Origin: Candidatus Alistipes faecigallinarum
GTDB taxonomy: Bacteria; Bacteroidota; Bacteroidia; Bacteroidales; Rikenellaceae
Direction: 5' to 3'
Assembly: GCA_019115605.1 (NCBI GenBank)
Contig: DXDG01000019.1
Coordinates: forward strand, 62,001-126,000
Length of the DNA: 64,000 nucleotides
The notes below the pieces were generated by a model. The model was not told where the DNA came from and did not search any database. It worked only from the letters and a program-made list of their open reading frames with translations. Of the stretch, positions 1 to 10,128 are shown piece after piece; the stretch's first letter is position 1, and each line of letters starts with the position of its first letter. Position numbers and translations under genes: made by a program.

Positions 1-882
<882 letters not shown>

Positions 883-2778
883 TTATCGGTTCGAAGAGCG
901 TTTGAATTCGACGACAAGGGCCTGGCGGGGGCCTACGACGGTTTGGTCATCCGGCTCGCAGGCCTCGCCGGTGAGGACGTTGCGGCCCTCGCGGAGGCCG
1001 TCTGCGATCTCGGCGTAGTGCGACCAGGGGATCTGCTTCCGGCCGCGCGAGTTGTTGATGAAGATGAATACCGCGTCGGTGTCGTCGTAACGGAAGTAGG
1101 CGTAGGTGTTGTCGCGCGAGAGGAAGTGCATCGTGCGGCCGTTGTGGATCACGGGCTTGGTCCGGCGCCACTGGAAGAGCCGCTGTGCATGGTCGAAGAG
1201 CTCCTTGTCGAGCCCCGTGCGACCCTCGGCCGTGAAGAGGTTACGCTCGTCGCCGGCCCAGCCGCCCGGGAAATCGACGCGCAGACCGCCGTGTCCCTGC
1301 GAGAGGTCCTTCGAGGTGAACATCATCTCGTCGCCGGCGAAGACCTGCGGGATGCCGCGCATCGTGGCGAGCATCGTCATGACGAGCTTCAGCCGCTCGG
1401 GATTCTTGCGCACGACGTCGCCGATGCGCTCCGTGTCGTGGTTTCCGGCGAAGATCATCATCTTCGAGAGGTCGTGGTAGACGAAGTCGTGCGACAGACA
1501 GTCGTAGATGCGCGTCATCCCCTCGCCCCAGCGGAGCGAGTCGGTCGGCAGCGCGCGGCAGATGGCCTCCTGCAGCGGGAAGTCCATGATCGACGGGAGG
1601 TGCGAGTCGAAGCCGTCCTTGTTTTCGTTGCCGCCCTGCCAGTAGGCCAGCTGCGGGATCGACGAGGTCCAGCACTCGCCCACGATGTTCAGCCCGGGGT
1701 ACTCGCGCAGTACGGCGGCGCACCACTCGCTCATCGGGCCCTTCTCGTTATAGGGATAGGTATCGACGCGGAATCCGTCCAGGCCGGCATACTCGGTCCA
1801 CCAGACGGCCCACTGCTGGAAGTAGCGCAGCACATAGGGGTTGTCGAGGTTCATGTCGGGCATCGAGGGGACGAACCAGCCGCTCTCCTGCAGGTTGAGG
1901 TCGTATTTCGAGGCGTTGGGGTCCATGTTCGTCGAGAAGCAGACGTTCGTGGCGGTGTACTCGGGGAACTGGTGGATCCAGTCCTCGAAGGGCAGGTCGC
2001 GCATCCACCAGTGGGCCGTGCCGCAGTGGTTGGTTACGACGTCCATGATCACCTTCAGCCCCTTTTCGTGGGCCTCGGCGACAAGGTCGCGGTACTCCTC
2101 GTTCGATCCGAAGCGGGGGTCGATGCGGTAGTAGTCGGCGCAGGCGTAGCCGTGGTACGATCCTTCGGGCTCGTCGTCAAGCAGCAGGGGCGTGGGCCAG
2201 ATGACCGTGGCACCCAGGTCGGCGATGTAGTCCAGATGGTCGCGGATGCCCTGTATGTCGCCTCCGTGGCGGCCGAAGAAGGCCGTGCGGTCGGCCTTCT
2301 CCTGCGTGTCGGGGGTGGAGTCGTTGTCGGGGTTGCCGTTGGCGAAGCGGTCGGGCATGAGGAGGTAGATCATGTCCGCGGTCGAGAAGCTGCCGCGCTG
2401 TGCCGACCCTTCGCGGCGTGCCGCGATCTCGTAGGGCATCTTGAACTCCCGCCCCTCCTTCGAGAAGACGAGGTAGTAGGTGCCCGGTGCGGCCGCGGCG
2501 TCGATCTGCACGTCGACGAAGAGGTAGTTGGGGCTGTCGGCCCGGTGGACGGCCGTAGCCTTCACGCCGCGGCCGCCCTCGATGCGGACGTCGTAGTCGG
2601 CGATCGCCTCCCCGGCGACGAGCAGTTGGAGCGGGGTGCGCATTTGCGTCCACCACGAGAGGGGTTCGATACGGGTGATCTCCCCCGAGGCGTCGGCTAC
2701 CGACGCGGGGTCGAAGGCCGGTTGGGTTGCACAGGAGAGCAATCCGGCAGCTGCGAGTGTCATCAGAATTCGGTTCAA
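883..2778 (-). CDS. susA: GH13 neopullulanase/cyclomaltodextrinase-like lipoprotein (SusA-like)
   Basis: N-terminal cyclomaltodextrinase-type domain; GH13 motifs DVVTNHCG, GLDGFRVDTYPY, LNIVGECW, FAGNHDTERIG; lipobox LLSC. Confidence 0.88.
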   Translation of the reverse strand: MNRILMTLAAAGLLSCATQPAFDPASVADASGEITRIEPLSWWTQMRTPLQLLVAGEAIADYDVRIEGGRGVKATAVHRADSPNYLFVDVQIDAAAAPGTYYLVFSKEGREFKMPYEIAARREGSAQRGSFSTADMIYLLMPDRFANGNPDNDSTPDTQEKADRTAFFGRHGGDIQGIRDHLDYIADLGATVIWPTPLLLDDEPEGSYHGYACADYYRIDPRFGSNEEYRDLVAEAHEKGLKVIMDVVTNHCGTAHWWMRDLPFEDWIHQFPEYTATNVCFSTNMDPNASKYDLNLQESGWFVPSMPDMNLDNPYVLRYFQQWAVWWTEYAGLDGFRVDTYPYNEKGPMSEWCAAVLREYPGLNIVGECWTSSIPQLAYWQGGNENKDGFDSHLPSIMDFPLQEAICRALPTDSLRWGEGMTRIYDCLSHDFVYHDLSKMMIFAGNHDTERIGDVVRKNPERLKLVMTMLATMRGIPQVFAGDEMMFTSKDLSQGHGGLRVDFPGGWAGDERNLFTAEGRTGLDKELFDHAQRLFQWRRTKPVIHNGRTMHFLSRDNTYAYFRYDDTDAVFIFINNSRGRKQIPWSHYAEIADGLREGRNVLTGEACEPDDQTVVGPRQALVVEFKRSSNR

Positions 2779-2808
2779 AGCGTATTTGTTGATAAAGTTA
2801 GCAATAAA

Positions 2809-4200
2809 TTACATGGGTTGTGCGGCCGTCGATTGCTGCGGCTGTGCGGCCGCTTCCTGCCCGGAGGTGAAGAGCGCCCAGCCCCAGGCCGGCAGGGTGA
2901 TCCGCTCGCCCGGCGCAAGGCGCTTCCCGGAGAAGTATTCGCTCCGCGGCTCCTGCAGCGCGGGGTCGCACACCGCCTCGCGGTTGGAGAGGTTGGCCAC
3001 GACGAGCACCTCGTCCGCACCCTTGCGGCGCGTGAATCCGACAACCCCTTCGGGCAGCGTCCCGGCCTCCATCCAGACGGTTTCGCCGCCCCGCTCCCCG
3101 GCCGCGAGGGCCTCGTGGTCGTGGCGCAGGCGGATCAGCTGCCGGTAGAAGCCGGTCAGGTCGTTCTCGACCCACTGCGGGACGGGATCCTTCTCGAAGA
3201 AGGCGAAGCGGTGGTCGTAGCCCATCTCCTGCCCGGTGTAGATGAGCGGCTGCCCCTTGGGCAGGGTGAAGGTGAGCAGCGCCATCACGCGGGCGGCGGG
3301 GCCCATGCGCTCGAACTCCGTTCCGGCCCAGGAGTTCTCGTCGTGGTTCGAGGTGAACATCAGGCGGAAAGCCTCGGGCGGAGTCGTCGAATCCTCCTTC
3401 TCGACCTGGCGCTGCAGCTCGGCGGGACTCTTCTCGCCCCGGGCGATGGCGTTCATCAGGTGGTGCAGCTCCCAGGCGTAGGAGGCGTCGAAAGCCTCCT
3501 CGTGCAGCGCGGGATCCTCCCCTTCGGCCAGCAGGTAGATGCCCGGGTAGTCGCGCCGCAGGGCGGGCAGCGTCGTGCGCCAGAAGTCGATCGGCACCTC
3601 GCAGGCCATGTCGCAGCGGAATCCGTCGATGCCGCGGTCGAGCCAGAAGCGCATCGCCTGCTCCATGGCCGCACGCATGTCGGCGTTGCCGTAGTTGAGT
3701 TTGGCGATGTCGGTCCAGTCGTACTGCACGATCGTGCGGCCCAGCGAGTCGCGGACGTACCAGTCGGCGGGCTGCTCGCGGATCCACCGGGCGTCGGGCG
3801 AGGTGTGGTTGGCCACCCAGTCGAGGATGACGCGCAGGCCGAGCCGGTGGGCTTCGGCGAGGAAGCGGTCGAAATCCTCCATCGTCCCGAATTCGGGATT
3901 CACGGCCGTGTAGTCCGAGATGGCGTAGTAGGAGCCGAGGGTTCCCTTGCGCTCCAGCACGCCGATCGGGTAGATCGGCATGAGCCACACCACGTCGATG
4001 CCCAGCTTTTGGAGCCGGGGCAGCTCGCGCATGGCGGCACGGAGGGTCCCTTCGGGGGTGTACTGGCGGACGTTCATCTCATAGATGACCGACCGGTAGC
4101 TCCACCCGGGGTGTGCGGAGGTTGCGGCGGGTTCGGCCGGCGTGTTCTGGCAGGCCGTCATAGCCGCAAGCAGGGTCAGCAGAAGAAGCAGTCGTTTCAT
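2809..4200 (-). CDS. GH13 alpha-amylase family lipoprotein
   Basis: ILDWVANHTS, GIDGFRCDMACE, YLLAEGEDP, FTSNHDENSW; lipobox MTAC. Confidence 0.88.
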   Translation of the reverse strand: MKRLLLLLTLLAAMTACQNTPAEPAATSAHPGWSYRSVIYEMNVRQYTPEGTLRAAMRELPRLQKLGIDVVWLMPIYPIGVLERKGTLGSYYAISDYTAVNPEFGTMEDFDRFLAEAHRLGLRVILDWVANHTSPDARWIREQPADWYVRDSLGRTIVQYDWTDIAKLNYGNADMRAAMEQAMRFWLDRGIDGFRCDMACEVPIDFWRTTLPALRRDYPGIYLLAEGEDPALHEEAFDASYAWELHHLMNAIARGEKSPAELQRQVEKEDSTTPPEAFRLMFTSNHDENSWAGTEFERMGPAARVMALLTFTLPKGQPLIYTGQEMGYDHRFAFFEKDPVPQWVENDLTGFYRQLIRLRHDHEALAAGERGGETVWMEAGTLPEGVVGFTRRKGADEVLVVANLSNREAVCDPALQEPRSEYFSGKRLAPGERITLPAWGWALFTSGQEAAAQPQQSTAAQPM

Positions 4201-4216
4201 GGCGTATGTTTTGGTT

Positions 4217-6523
4217 TCAGAGCAGGTATACGACCGAGGAGTAGCCTTCGAGGATCAGGACGGTCTGCCCCTCCTCGCTCCGCTGGCGCACCGAGCCCGA
4301 GACACCGACGGCCTTGACGGGCTTGTCCTCAAGGGTCAGGGTCTGTGTCGAGGCCGAGAAGTTGTGGACGACGAGCATCTTCTCGCTGTCGCTCTCGCGG
4401 TACCAGACGGCCACGGCCTCCTGCGCGTCGTTGTTTTCGTTGTAGGTGGGGTGCTTGACCATTCGGCCCTCGGCCAGCGCGGGGTAGGTGTTGCGCAGCC
4501 GCGCGAAGGTGCGGTAGAGGTTCAGCAGCGAACCCTCCTCGGTCTCCTGGGCCTCTACCGAGATCGACTCCGTGAGCATCGCGCGGTCGATCTTGCCCGA
4601 GAGGGATCCTGCGGCGAGCTCCCGCCCGGCCCGGTCCCAGAGAATCGGCGTGCGGACATATTCGTCGCCGTTCTGCTTCGTGCCCCAATAGCCGAGCTCC
4701 TCGCCCTGGTAGATGTAGGGCGCGCCCTGTGCCGTGAGCAGTACGGCCGCGGCGACCCGCAGACGCCCCTCCACGCGCCCGAGCGTCGAGGCCGTGCGGT
4801 CCTCGTCGTGGTTCGAGAGCTTCGTGGCCTCGATATAGTCGGCGCGGTACTGTGCGTAGGCGGGCTGGTATTCGAGGATGTCCTTGACAAAGTAGCGGCC
4901 GATGCCGTTCTGCAGCGCCCACGAGAGCTTGTACCAGAACGAGAACTCGAACAGCGCCGGGAGCCCCCGATAGTAGGGGGCGGCCTTCTCCGCATCGTCG
5001 AGCATCTCACCCACCATGTAGAAGTCTCCCGTACCGCCCCGGGCGTGGTAGGAGTCGTTCATGCGGTCGTAGAACTTCCCGAAGAAGGTGGGGTTCTCGT
5101 CGTTGTAGGCGTTGTGGTAGATGTGCTTCACGGCGTCGAGGCGGAATCCGTCCACGCCCATCGCCACCCATTTGTCGGCCGCATCGGTCAGGGCCTTGAA
5201 GGCCGGCGACGTCTCGGCCTCGGCGGCCTTTCCGTAGTTGAGGTCGGCGAAGGCCGCCGTCCAGAAGTGCGAGTGGTACATCGTCGGCAGCGAGAACTGG
5301 ATGTTGGCGGCCGAACTGCTCGACGTCATCGTGAAGGGTACGCCCATCTCGATGATGGTCCGGTTGTCGGGGGCCCCGAACTTCGTGCCGCCGTCCCACG
5401 AGGTGGTCGAGGTGCGGATGAGGAATCCCCAGTCGGAGTCGAAGTCGAGCGTCAGACGGTAGTGCGTATCGTCGGTGGCGTAGAAACGCGCCATCTGCGC
5501 ATCGCCGTAGTAGAGGTACTTGCCGCCGGCCGAGGTGTCGGTATTCTTCGCATCGGGGGCGTCGGTCGTCTCGCTGACCGTGACGGTGGGTGCCGCGGGG
5601 TCGGTCCAGTCCAGCTCGAAGCGGAAGCGCCCCGCGGCTCCGGCCCCCGAGTCGGTCGGGAACCACTGCCCGCTGTCGTAGCCGGCCGCGCCCTCCGTGG
5701 CGATCTGGTCGATCCGCCCGGCGGCGATGTCGCCCTGCGGGTCCTTCGAGAAGATGTAGTAGTCGCGGTAGGGGCTCTGCTCCGAGGAGACGGCATCCCG
5801 GAACCAGGGATGCTCCCGCCCCGTGTGGTTGAGCACATAGTCCAGGTAAACCTTGATGCCGCGGGCATGGGCGGCGTCGATCAGGGCCTGCAGGTCGGCC
5901 TCCGTGCCGAAGGCGGGATTGACGGCCGTGTAGTCGAGCACGTCGTAGCCGTGGTACGACGAGGAGGGGTGGATCGGCGAGAGCCAGAGGGCCGCGACAC
6001 CCATCCGGTCGAAGTAGTCGAGCCTTTCGATCAGGCCCTTTAGGTCGCCCTTCGTGTCGCCGTCGCCGTCGGCAAAGCTGTAGACGAGCACCTGGTAGGT
6101 GATCCCCGCCCGCTTGACGTTGTCCCAGGCGTCGGGCTCCGCCACGACGCTTTCGCTTCCGGCCGCCGCGTCGCCGCGCTGCGTGACGGTCAGCGGCACC
6201 GCTTCGCATCCCGGGGCCGTGAAGGTGAGCGTTACGCTGCGCTCCTCGCCTCCGTTGGCCTCGACGTTGATGTGGAACGAGGTCGAGGTGCGCCCTTCGC
6301 GCAGCTCGGGCGAGCACCATGCGCTTTGCGCCGGCTGCGTGAGGCTCCACGAGCCGGCCGTGGTGGTGAGCTCCACGAGCTGGCTTCCGGCCGCGGCGTC
6401 GAATTCGAGCTCTCCGGGCGTTACCTTCAGAAGCGCCGCTTCCGGGCCGGCGGTCTTGTCGTCGCTGCAGGCTCCGAAGGCGAACGTGAGGAGCGCCAGC
6501 AGCAGGTAGAGTATTCTTTTCAT
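4217..6523 (-). CDS. susG: SusG-like GH13 alpha-amylase, outer-membrane lipoprotein with N-terminal BACON-like domain and an inserted (CBM58-like?) module
   Basis: Lipobox FGAC followed by SDDKTAG; BACON-like segment (KVTPGELEFDAAAGSQLVELTT...VTQRG); GH13 motifs YLDYVLNHTG, GVDGFRLDAVKH, FYMVGEM, LSNHDEDRT. Confidence 0.85.
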   Translation of the reverse strand: MKRILYLLLALLTFAFGACSDDKTAGPEAALLKVTPGELEFDAAAGSQLVELTTTAGSWSLTQPAQSAWCSPELREGRTSTSFHINVEANGGEERSVTLTFTAPGCEAVPLTVTQRGDAAAGSESVVAEPDAWDNVKRAGITYQVLVYSFADGDGDTKGDLKGLIERLDYFDRMGVAALWLSPIHPSSSYHGYDVLDYTAVNPAFGTEADLQALIDAAHARGIKVYLDYVLNHTGREHPWFRDAVSSEQSPYRDYYIFSKDPQGDIAAGRIDQIATEGAAGYDSGQWFPTDSGAGAAGRFRFELDWTDPAAPTVTVSETTDAPDAKNTDTSAGGKYLYYGDAQMARFYATDDTHYRLTLDFDSDWGFLIRTSTTSWDGGTKFGAPDNRTIIEMGVPFTMTSSSSAANIQFSLPTMYHSHFWTAAFADLNYGKAAEAETSPAFKALTDAADKWVAMGVDGFRLDAVKHIYHNAYNDENPTFFGKFYDRMNDSYHARGGTGDFYMVGEMLDDAEKAAPYYRGLPALFEFSFWYKLSWALQNGIGRYFVKDILEYQPAYAQYRADYIEATKLSNHDEDRTASTLGRVEGRLRVAAAVLLTAQGAPYIYQGEELGYWGTKQNGDEYVRTPILWDRAGRELAAGSLSGKIDRAMLTESISVEAQETEEGSLLNLYRTFARLRNTYPALAEGRMVKHPTYNENNDAQEAVAVWYRESDSEKMLVVHNFSASTQTLTLEDKPVKAVGVSGSVRQRSEEGQTVLILEGYSSVVYLL

Positions 6524-6588
6524 GTCGGGGAATCGTTTCGGTTCTCGTTGCTTGCGGCCGGCCGGCCGGTCAGGGGCGGCCGACCAAA

Positions 6589-6618
6589 ACGGGACGGAGC
6601 CGCAGCGCTCCGTCCCGT
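6589..6618 (-). terminator. GC-rich hairpin inside the sus operon (between susE/F-like and susG-like genes)
   Basis: ACGGGACGGAGC-CGCAGC-GCTCCGTCCCGT, 12-bp perfect stem; on the minus strand it is followed by TTTT. Confidence 0.6.
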
Positions 6619-6628
6619 GTCGGGGTTG

Positions 6629-8428
6629 TTATTGTACGTCGGCGGGGGTGCGTCCCTGGCTCATGACGTACACCGTGCTGTTCGCCAGGTCGAAGTAGAT
6701 GTCGTAGGTTCCGTCGAGCTGGACCTTCATCTTCTGCGAGCCGCCGCTCGAGATGACCGCCACGGCCGTGTTGATGTCCACCGCGCCGCCCGAGGGGGTG
6801 CCGTAGTTGGCCGAGTCGTCCCAGGCGTTGTTGAAGCGGATCTTGAACTCGTCGGTGGTCTTCAGCACGACGCCCTTGCGGACGAAGTAGCCGCCCTGCT
6901 CGCTCATCGAGAAGTCGCCCAGGTCGCCCCATCCGGAGATGTTGCCCACCAGGCCCCACGTCTCGGCGACATATTCGGGTTTCTCACCGGCAGCCATGAC
7001 GTAGGCGCGGCCGGCCTCGGGCAGCAGCCGGTAGTCGTAGGTTCCGGCCTCGGTGATGACAGCGTTGACCTTGTTGGCCGAGACGGCGAAGGCCGTGCCG
7101 ATCGTGCAGGTGTACATGCCGTCGCCGCCGGCCAGCGAGGCGTCGGCGCCGATCCACTGCGTCTCGTCGCCGTTCTTGAAGAGGAACTGCGAGTTGGCCG
7201 CAACCTCGACGTTCGAGGCCCGGTAGGCGGAGATGTTGCCGCTGGCGCTCTCCATCGGGGTGCCGCCCCAGTCGGGCGTGGCCACGGTCTGTCCGTGGAT
7301 GTACCAGTCTGCCTTCTCGGGCTCGGGCTCCTCGCCGCCGCCCTGGGACGTGCCGTAATCCTCGGCGTTGAGCTCGTAGGTCATTGCCGCGGAGTTGTTC
7401 AGATTGACGTAGATGCGGTACTTGCCGGCCGGCACCTTGATGTTGTCGCCGCTGTCGAGCATTCCCTCGGTTGCGGATCCGAACGAGGTGGTCCAGGCTC
7501 CGTCGAGGCGGAACTTCATTTCACCGGCGGTGAGCTCCACGTCGGCCCAGAATACCTGCTTCGAGGTGTCGAACTCCATGACCACGTCGTTGTCCCAGCT
7601 GCCCACGGCGTCGCCGACGATGCCCAGCTGGCTGAACGACAGGCTCTTGGTGAGCGTCAGCGTGCTGCGGTCGAAGGCGAAGCGGTAGAAGCGCTGCGAG
7701 TAGGCCGTGATGTTGCCCGATCCGCCGCTGGAGATCAGCGTGATCGAGGCGGCCTCGGCCTCGGGTGCGGCGGCGTTGCCGTCGGTGCCCCAGTTGCAGG
7801 AGTCGTCCCAGCCGCCGATACCGGTGATCTTGAATCCGTTGGCAGCCTTGTCGCCGAAGTCGATGACACCCTCGTAGTGGATCTCGTCGTCGAGGAAGCT
7901 GAAGAGGAACTGCGAGTTGCCGTGGTTCCAGCCGCAGTAGTCGCCGATGACCCAGACGGTCGGGTAGACCCGTTCGGCCTTCGTGGCGGTAACCGTTACG
8001 GCCACCGGCTCGGAGTAGTATTTCGCATAGTCGGTGCCGATCGTGGCGCTGACGTAGAAGTTGACGGTCGAGGGGGTGTCGGTGGGAACCTCCACATCGT
8101 AGACGAGCTTCGTGTTGATGCTCTCGTAGGGCTGTTCGGTCGAGGTGCCGGTCAGGTCGGCCAGAAGCACCTGGGGCTCTCCGTCGCCGTACGAGGCCTC
8201 GAGCGAGTAGTTGATCTGCGTGGAGACGCCGAAGTCGGCGGCGTCCCAGGTGAAGACGAGGGTCTCGCCCATGTTCTCCGCAGTAATGACCAGATTCTCG
8301 GGCAGGGCGTGGAGCACGGGCGCCACCACATCCTCCGGAGCGTAGGTTTGGATTTGGTCGAGATCCTGGCAGGCGGTGAAGAGCCCTGCAGCTGCTGCCA
8401 GCATCATCGCATATCGTTTGATTTTCAT
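6629..8428 (-). CDS. SusE/SusF-like multidomain starch-binding outer-membrane lipoprotein
   Basis: Lipobox (FTAC), SusE-type N-terminal domain, repeated SusE/F-like beta-domains, position immediately downstream of SusD. Confidence 0.8.
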   Translation of the reverse strand: MKIKRYAMMLAAAAGLFTACQDLDQIQTYAPEDVVAPVLHALPENLVITAENMGETLVFTWDAADFGVSTQINYSLEASYGDGEPQVLLADLTGTSTEQPYESINTKLVYDVEVPTDTPSTVNFYVSATIGTDYAKYYSEPVAVTVTATKAERVYPTVWVIGDYCGWNHGNSQFLFSFLDDEIHYEGVIDFGDKAANGFKITGIGGWDDSCNWGTDGNAAAPEAEAASITLISSGGSGNITAYSQRFYRFAFDRSTLTLTKSLSFSQLGIVGDAVGSWDNDVVMEFDTSKQVFWADVELTAGEMKFRLDGAWTTSFGSATEGMLDSGDNIKVPAGKYRIYVNLNNSAAMTYELNAEDYGTSQGGGEEPEPEKADWYIHGQTVATPDWGGTPMESASGNISAYRASNVEVAANSQFLFKNGDETQWIGADASLAGGDGMYTCTIGTAFAVSANKVNAVITEAGTYDYRLLPEAGRAYVMAAGEKPEYVAETWGLVGNISGWGDLGDFSMSEQGGYFVRKGVVLKTTDEFKIRFNNAWDDSANYGTPSGGAVDINTAVAVISSGGSQKMKVQLDGTYDIYFDLANSTVYVMSQGRTPADVQ

Positions 8429-8447
8429 GGTTCTTGAGGATTATTGG

Positions 8448-10112
8448 TTATTCTTCGGTGGAGGCGCCGGCACCGTATCCGGGGTTCTGGTGCAGCTCGG
8501 GGTTGGCGGCCAGCTCGGATGCCGGGATGGCGAAGATCTTCATGTGGTCGTCGAAGCCCTGGCCGCTGAACGAGCCGCCCTTGTAGGTCCACAGGAACGA
8601 CGAGGAGGTGAACTTTCCGTAGCGGATCAGGTCCGTGCGGCGGTGTCCCTCCCACATCAGCTCGCGGGCGCGCTCTTCGAGCAGGTAGTCGGCCGTAATC
8701 GACGTCGGGGCCTGGACGCCGGCGCGTTCGCTCAACTCGCGGAGTTTGGGCATCGCCGTGTTGGCCTGTCCGAGGTTCATGCAGGCCTCGGCATAGATCA
8801 GGTAGATCTCGCCCAGACGGATCATCGGGAAGTCGATGTCGGCATAGGCCTTCGAGGCGGCCGTGGCGAGGAACGAGTCGTTGTCCATGTCGTGGGGAAT
8901 GTTGTTGAACTTCAGGCAGCTCCACCCGTTGAGGAAGACGTAGAGCGCATCTTCCATCGACTCCGAGCGACCCTTGATGTAGAACATCTCGCCGCGTTTG
9001 TCGTTCACGTCGTAGGTGCCCGTGGTGTAGTCGGCGTTGCGGACGTTGAAATACTTCTCGACATACTCATACGGCACTCGGATACCGCCCCAGCCGTTGT
9101 TCACACCGTTAATCATCTGCGTCGAGGAGACGTCCGTAGCGGCGATGGACGCCAGCGTGAGGTAGCTCGTACCGCCGTAGGACTGCGTCTGCTCGGCATC
9201 GTAGGCTACGCCGAAGATGACCTCGTTCAGCACGTCGGGATTCTCGCCGTTATCGCCGCGGAACAGGTCGGCATAGTTCGGGCAGAGCGAATATCCCATC
9301 GTGAAGATGCGTTCGCAGGCATCCTTGGCCTCCTGCCACATGGGGGTACCGGTGTAGACTTCGGCGTTGAGGTACATGCGGGCCAGCAGACCCAGTACGG
9401 CGCCCTTGTCGGCCCGCGGGTAGTTCGAGCGTGCGGCCGGCATGGCGCTGTCGTCGGCGGCCAGTTCGGTCAGCTCCGTGATGCAGTAGTCGAAGACATC
9501 CTTGCGCGAAGCCTGCTTGGGGTTCACGCCGCCGCCGAAGGGCGAGTTCTCGGTCGTGAAGGGCACCTCGCCGAAGACGTCGAGGGCCATCCAGTAGAAG
9601 TAGGCGCGCAGGAACCGTGCCTCGGCGCGGAATCCCTGGATCTTGGCGGCCAGCTCGCTGCTCACGCCGCGGTCGGAGAGGCGGTCCGAGGCGGTCTGGC
9701 GCAGGTATTCGTTGGCATAGGCGATACCCTGGAGCGTGCGGACATAGACGGCATAGGTGGCGTCGTTGTCGGCGTCGGACCAGGTGTTGGTGTTCATGGC
9801 GCGAACCCAGGCGTCATTCTCCCAGGCGCACTTGCAGGCGTCGGAGGTAACCTCCTGCACGGTCCAGAAGGCGCGGGTCAGTTCCGATGCGCCCGCATCG
9901 CTGACCTGCAGGTCGGTGGTTTCGTTCGAAACGAAGCAGAAATAGAGTTTGGTCAGTCCGGCGACATATCCGCTCTCATTGGTGCCGTAGACCGTCTCGG
10001 AGGTCGAGTCGGAGGGATTCAGAGGCAGGGTGTCGAGGTCTCCGATACAGGCGGTGAAGAGCATCGAGGCCCCTGCGGCGATCCAGGCGATATGTTTCAT
10101 GGTTGTTTTCAT
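8448..10112 (-). CDS. susD: RagB/SusD family nutrient-binding outer-membrane lipoprotein
   Basis: Lipobox FTAC, C-terminal LLEERARELMWEGHRRTDLIRYGKF typical of SusD; adjacent to SusC. Confidence 0.93.
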   Translation of the reverse strand: MKTTMKHIAWIAAGASMLFTACIGDLDTLPLNPSDSTSETVYGTNESGYVAGLTKLYFCFVSNETTDLQVSDAGASELTRAFWTVQEVTSDACKCAWENDAWVRAMNTNTWSDADNDATYAVYVRTLQGIAYANEYLRQTASDRLSDRGVSSELAAKIQGFRAEARFLRAYFYWMALDVFGEVPFTTENSPFGGGVNPKQASRKDVFDYCITELTELAADDSAMPAARSNYPRADKGAVLGLLARMYLNAEVYTGTPMWQEAKDACERIFTMGYSLCPNYADLFRGDNGENPDVLNEVIFGVAYDAEQTQSYGGTSYLTLASIAATDVSSTQMINGVNNGWGGIRVPYEYVEKYFNVRNADYTTGTYDVNDKRGEMFYIKGRSESMEDALYVFLNGWSCLKFNNIPHDMDNDSFLATAASKAYADIDFPMIRLGEIYLIYAEACMNLGQANTAMPKLRELSERAGVQAPTSITADYLLEERARELMWEGHRRTDLIRYGKFTSSSFLWTYKGGSFSGQGFDDHMKIFAIPASELAANPELHQNPGYGAGASTEE

Positions 10113-10128
10113 GGTTTTCGTTCGGTTT

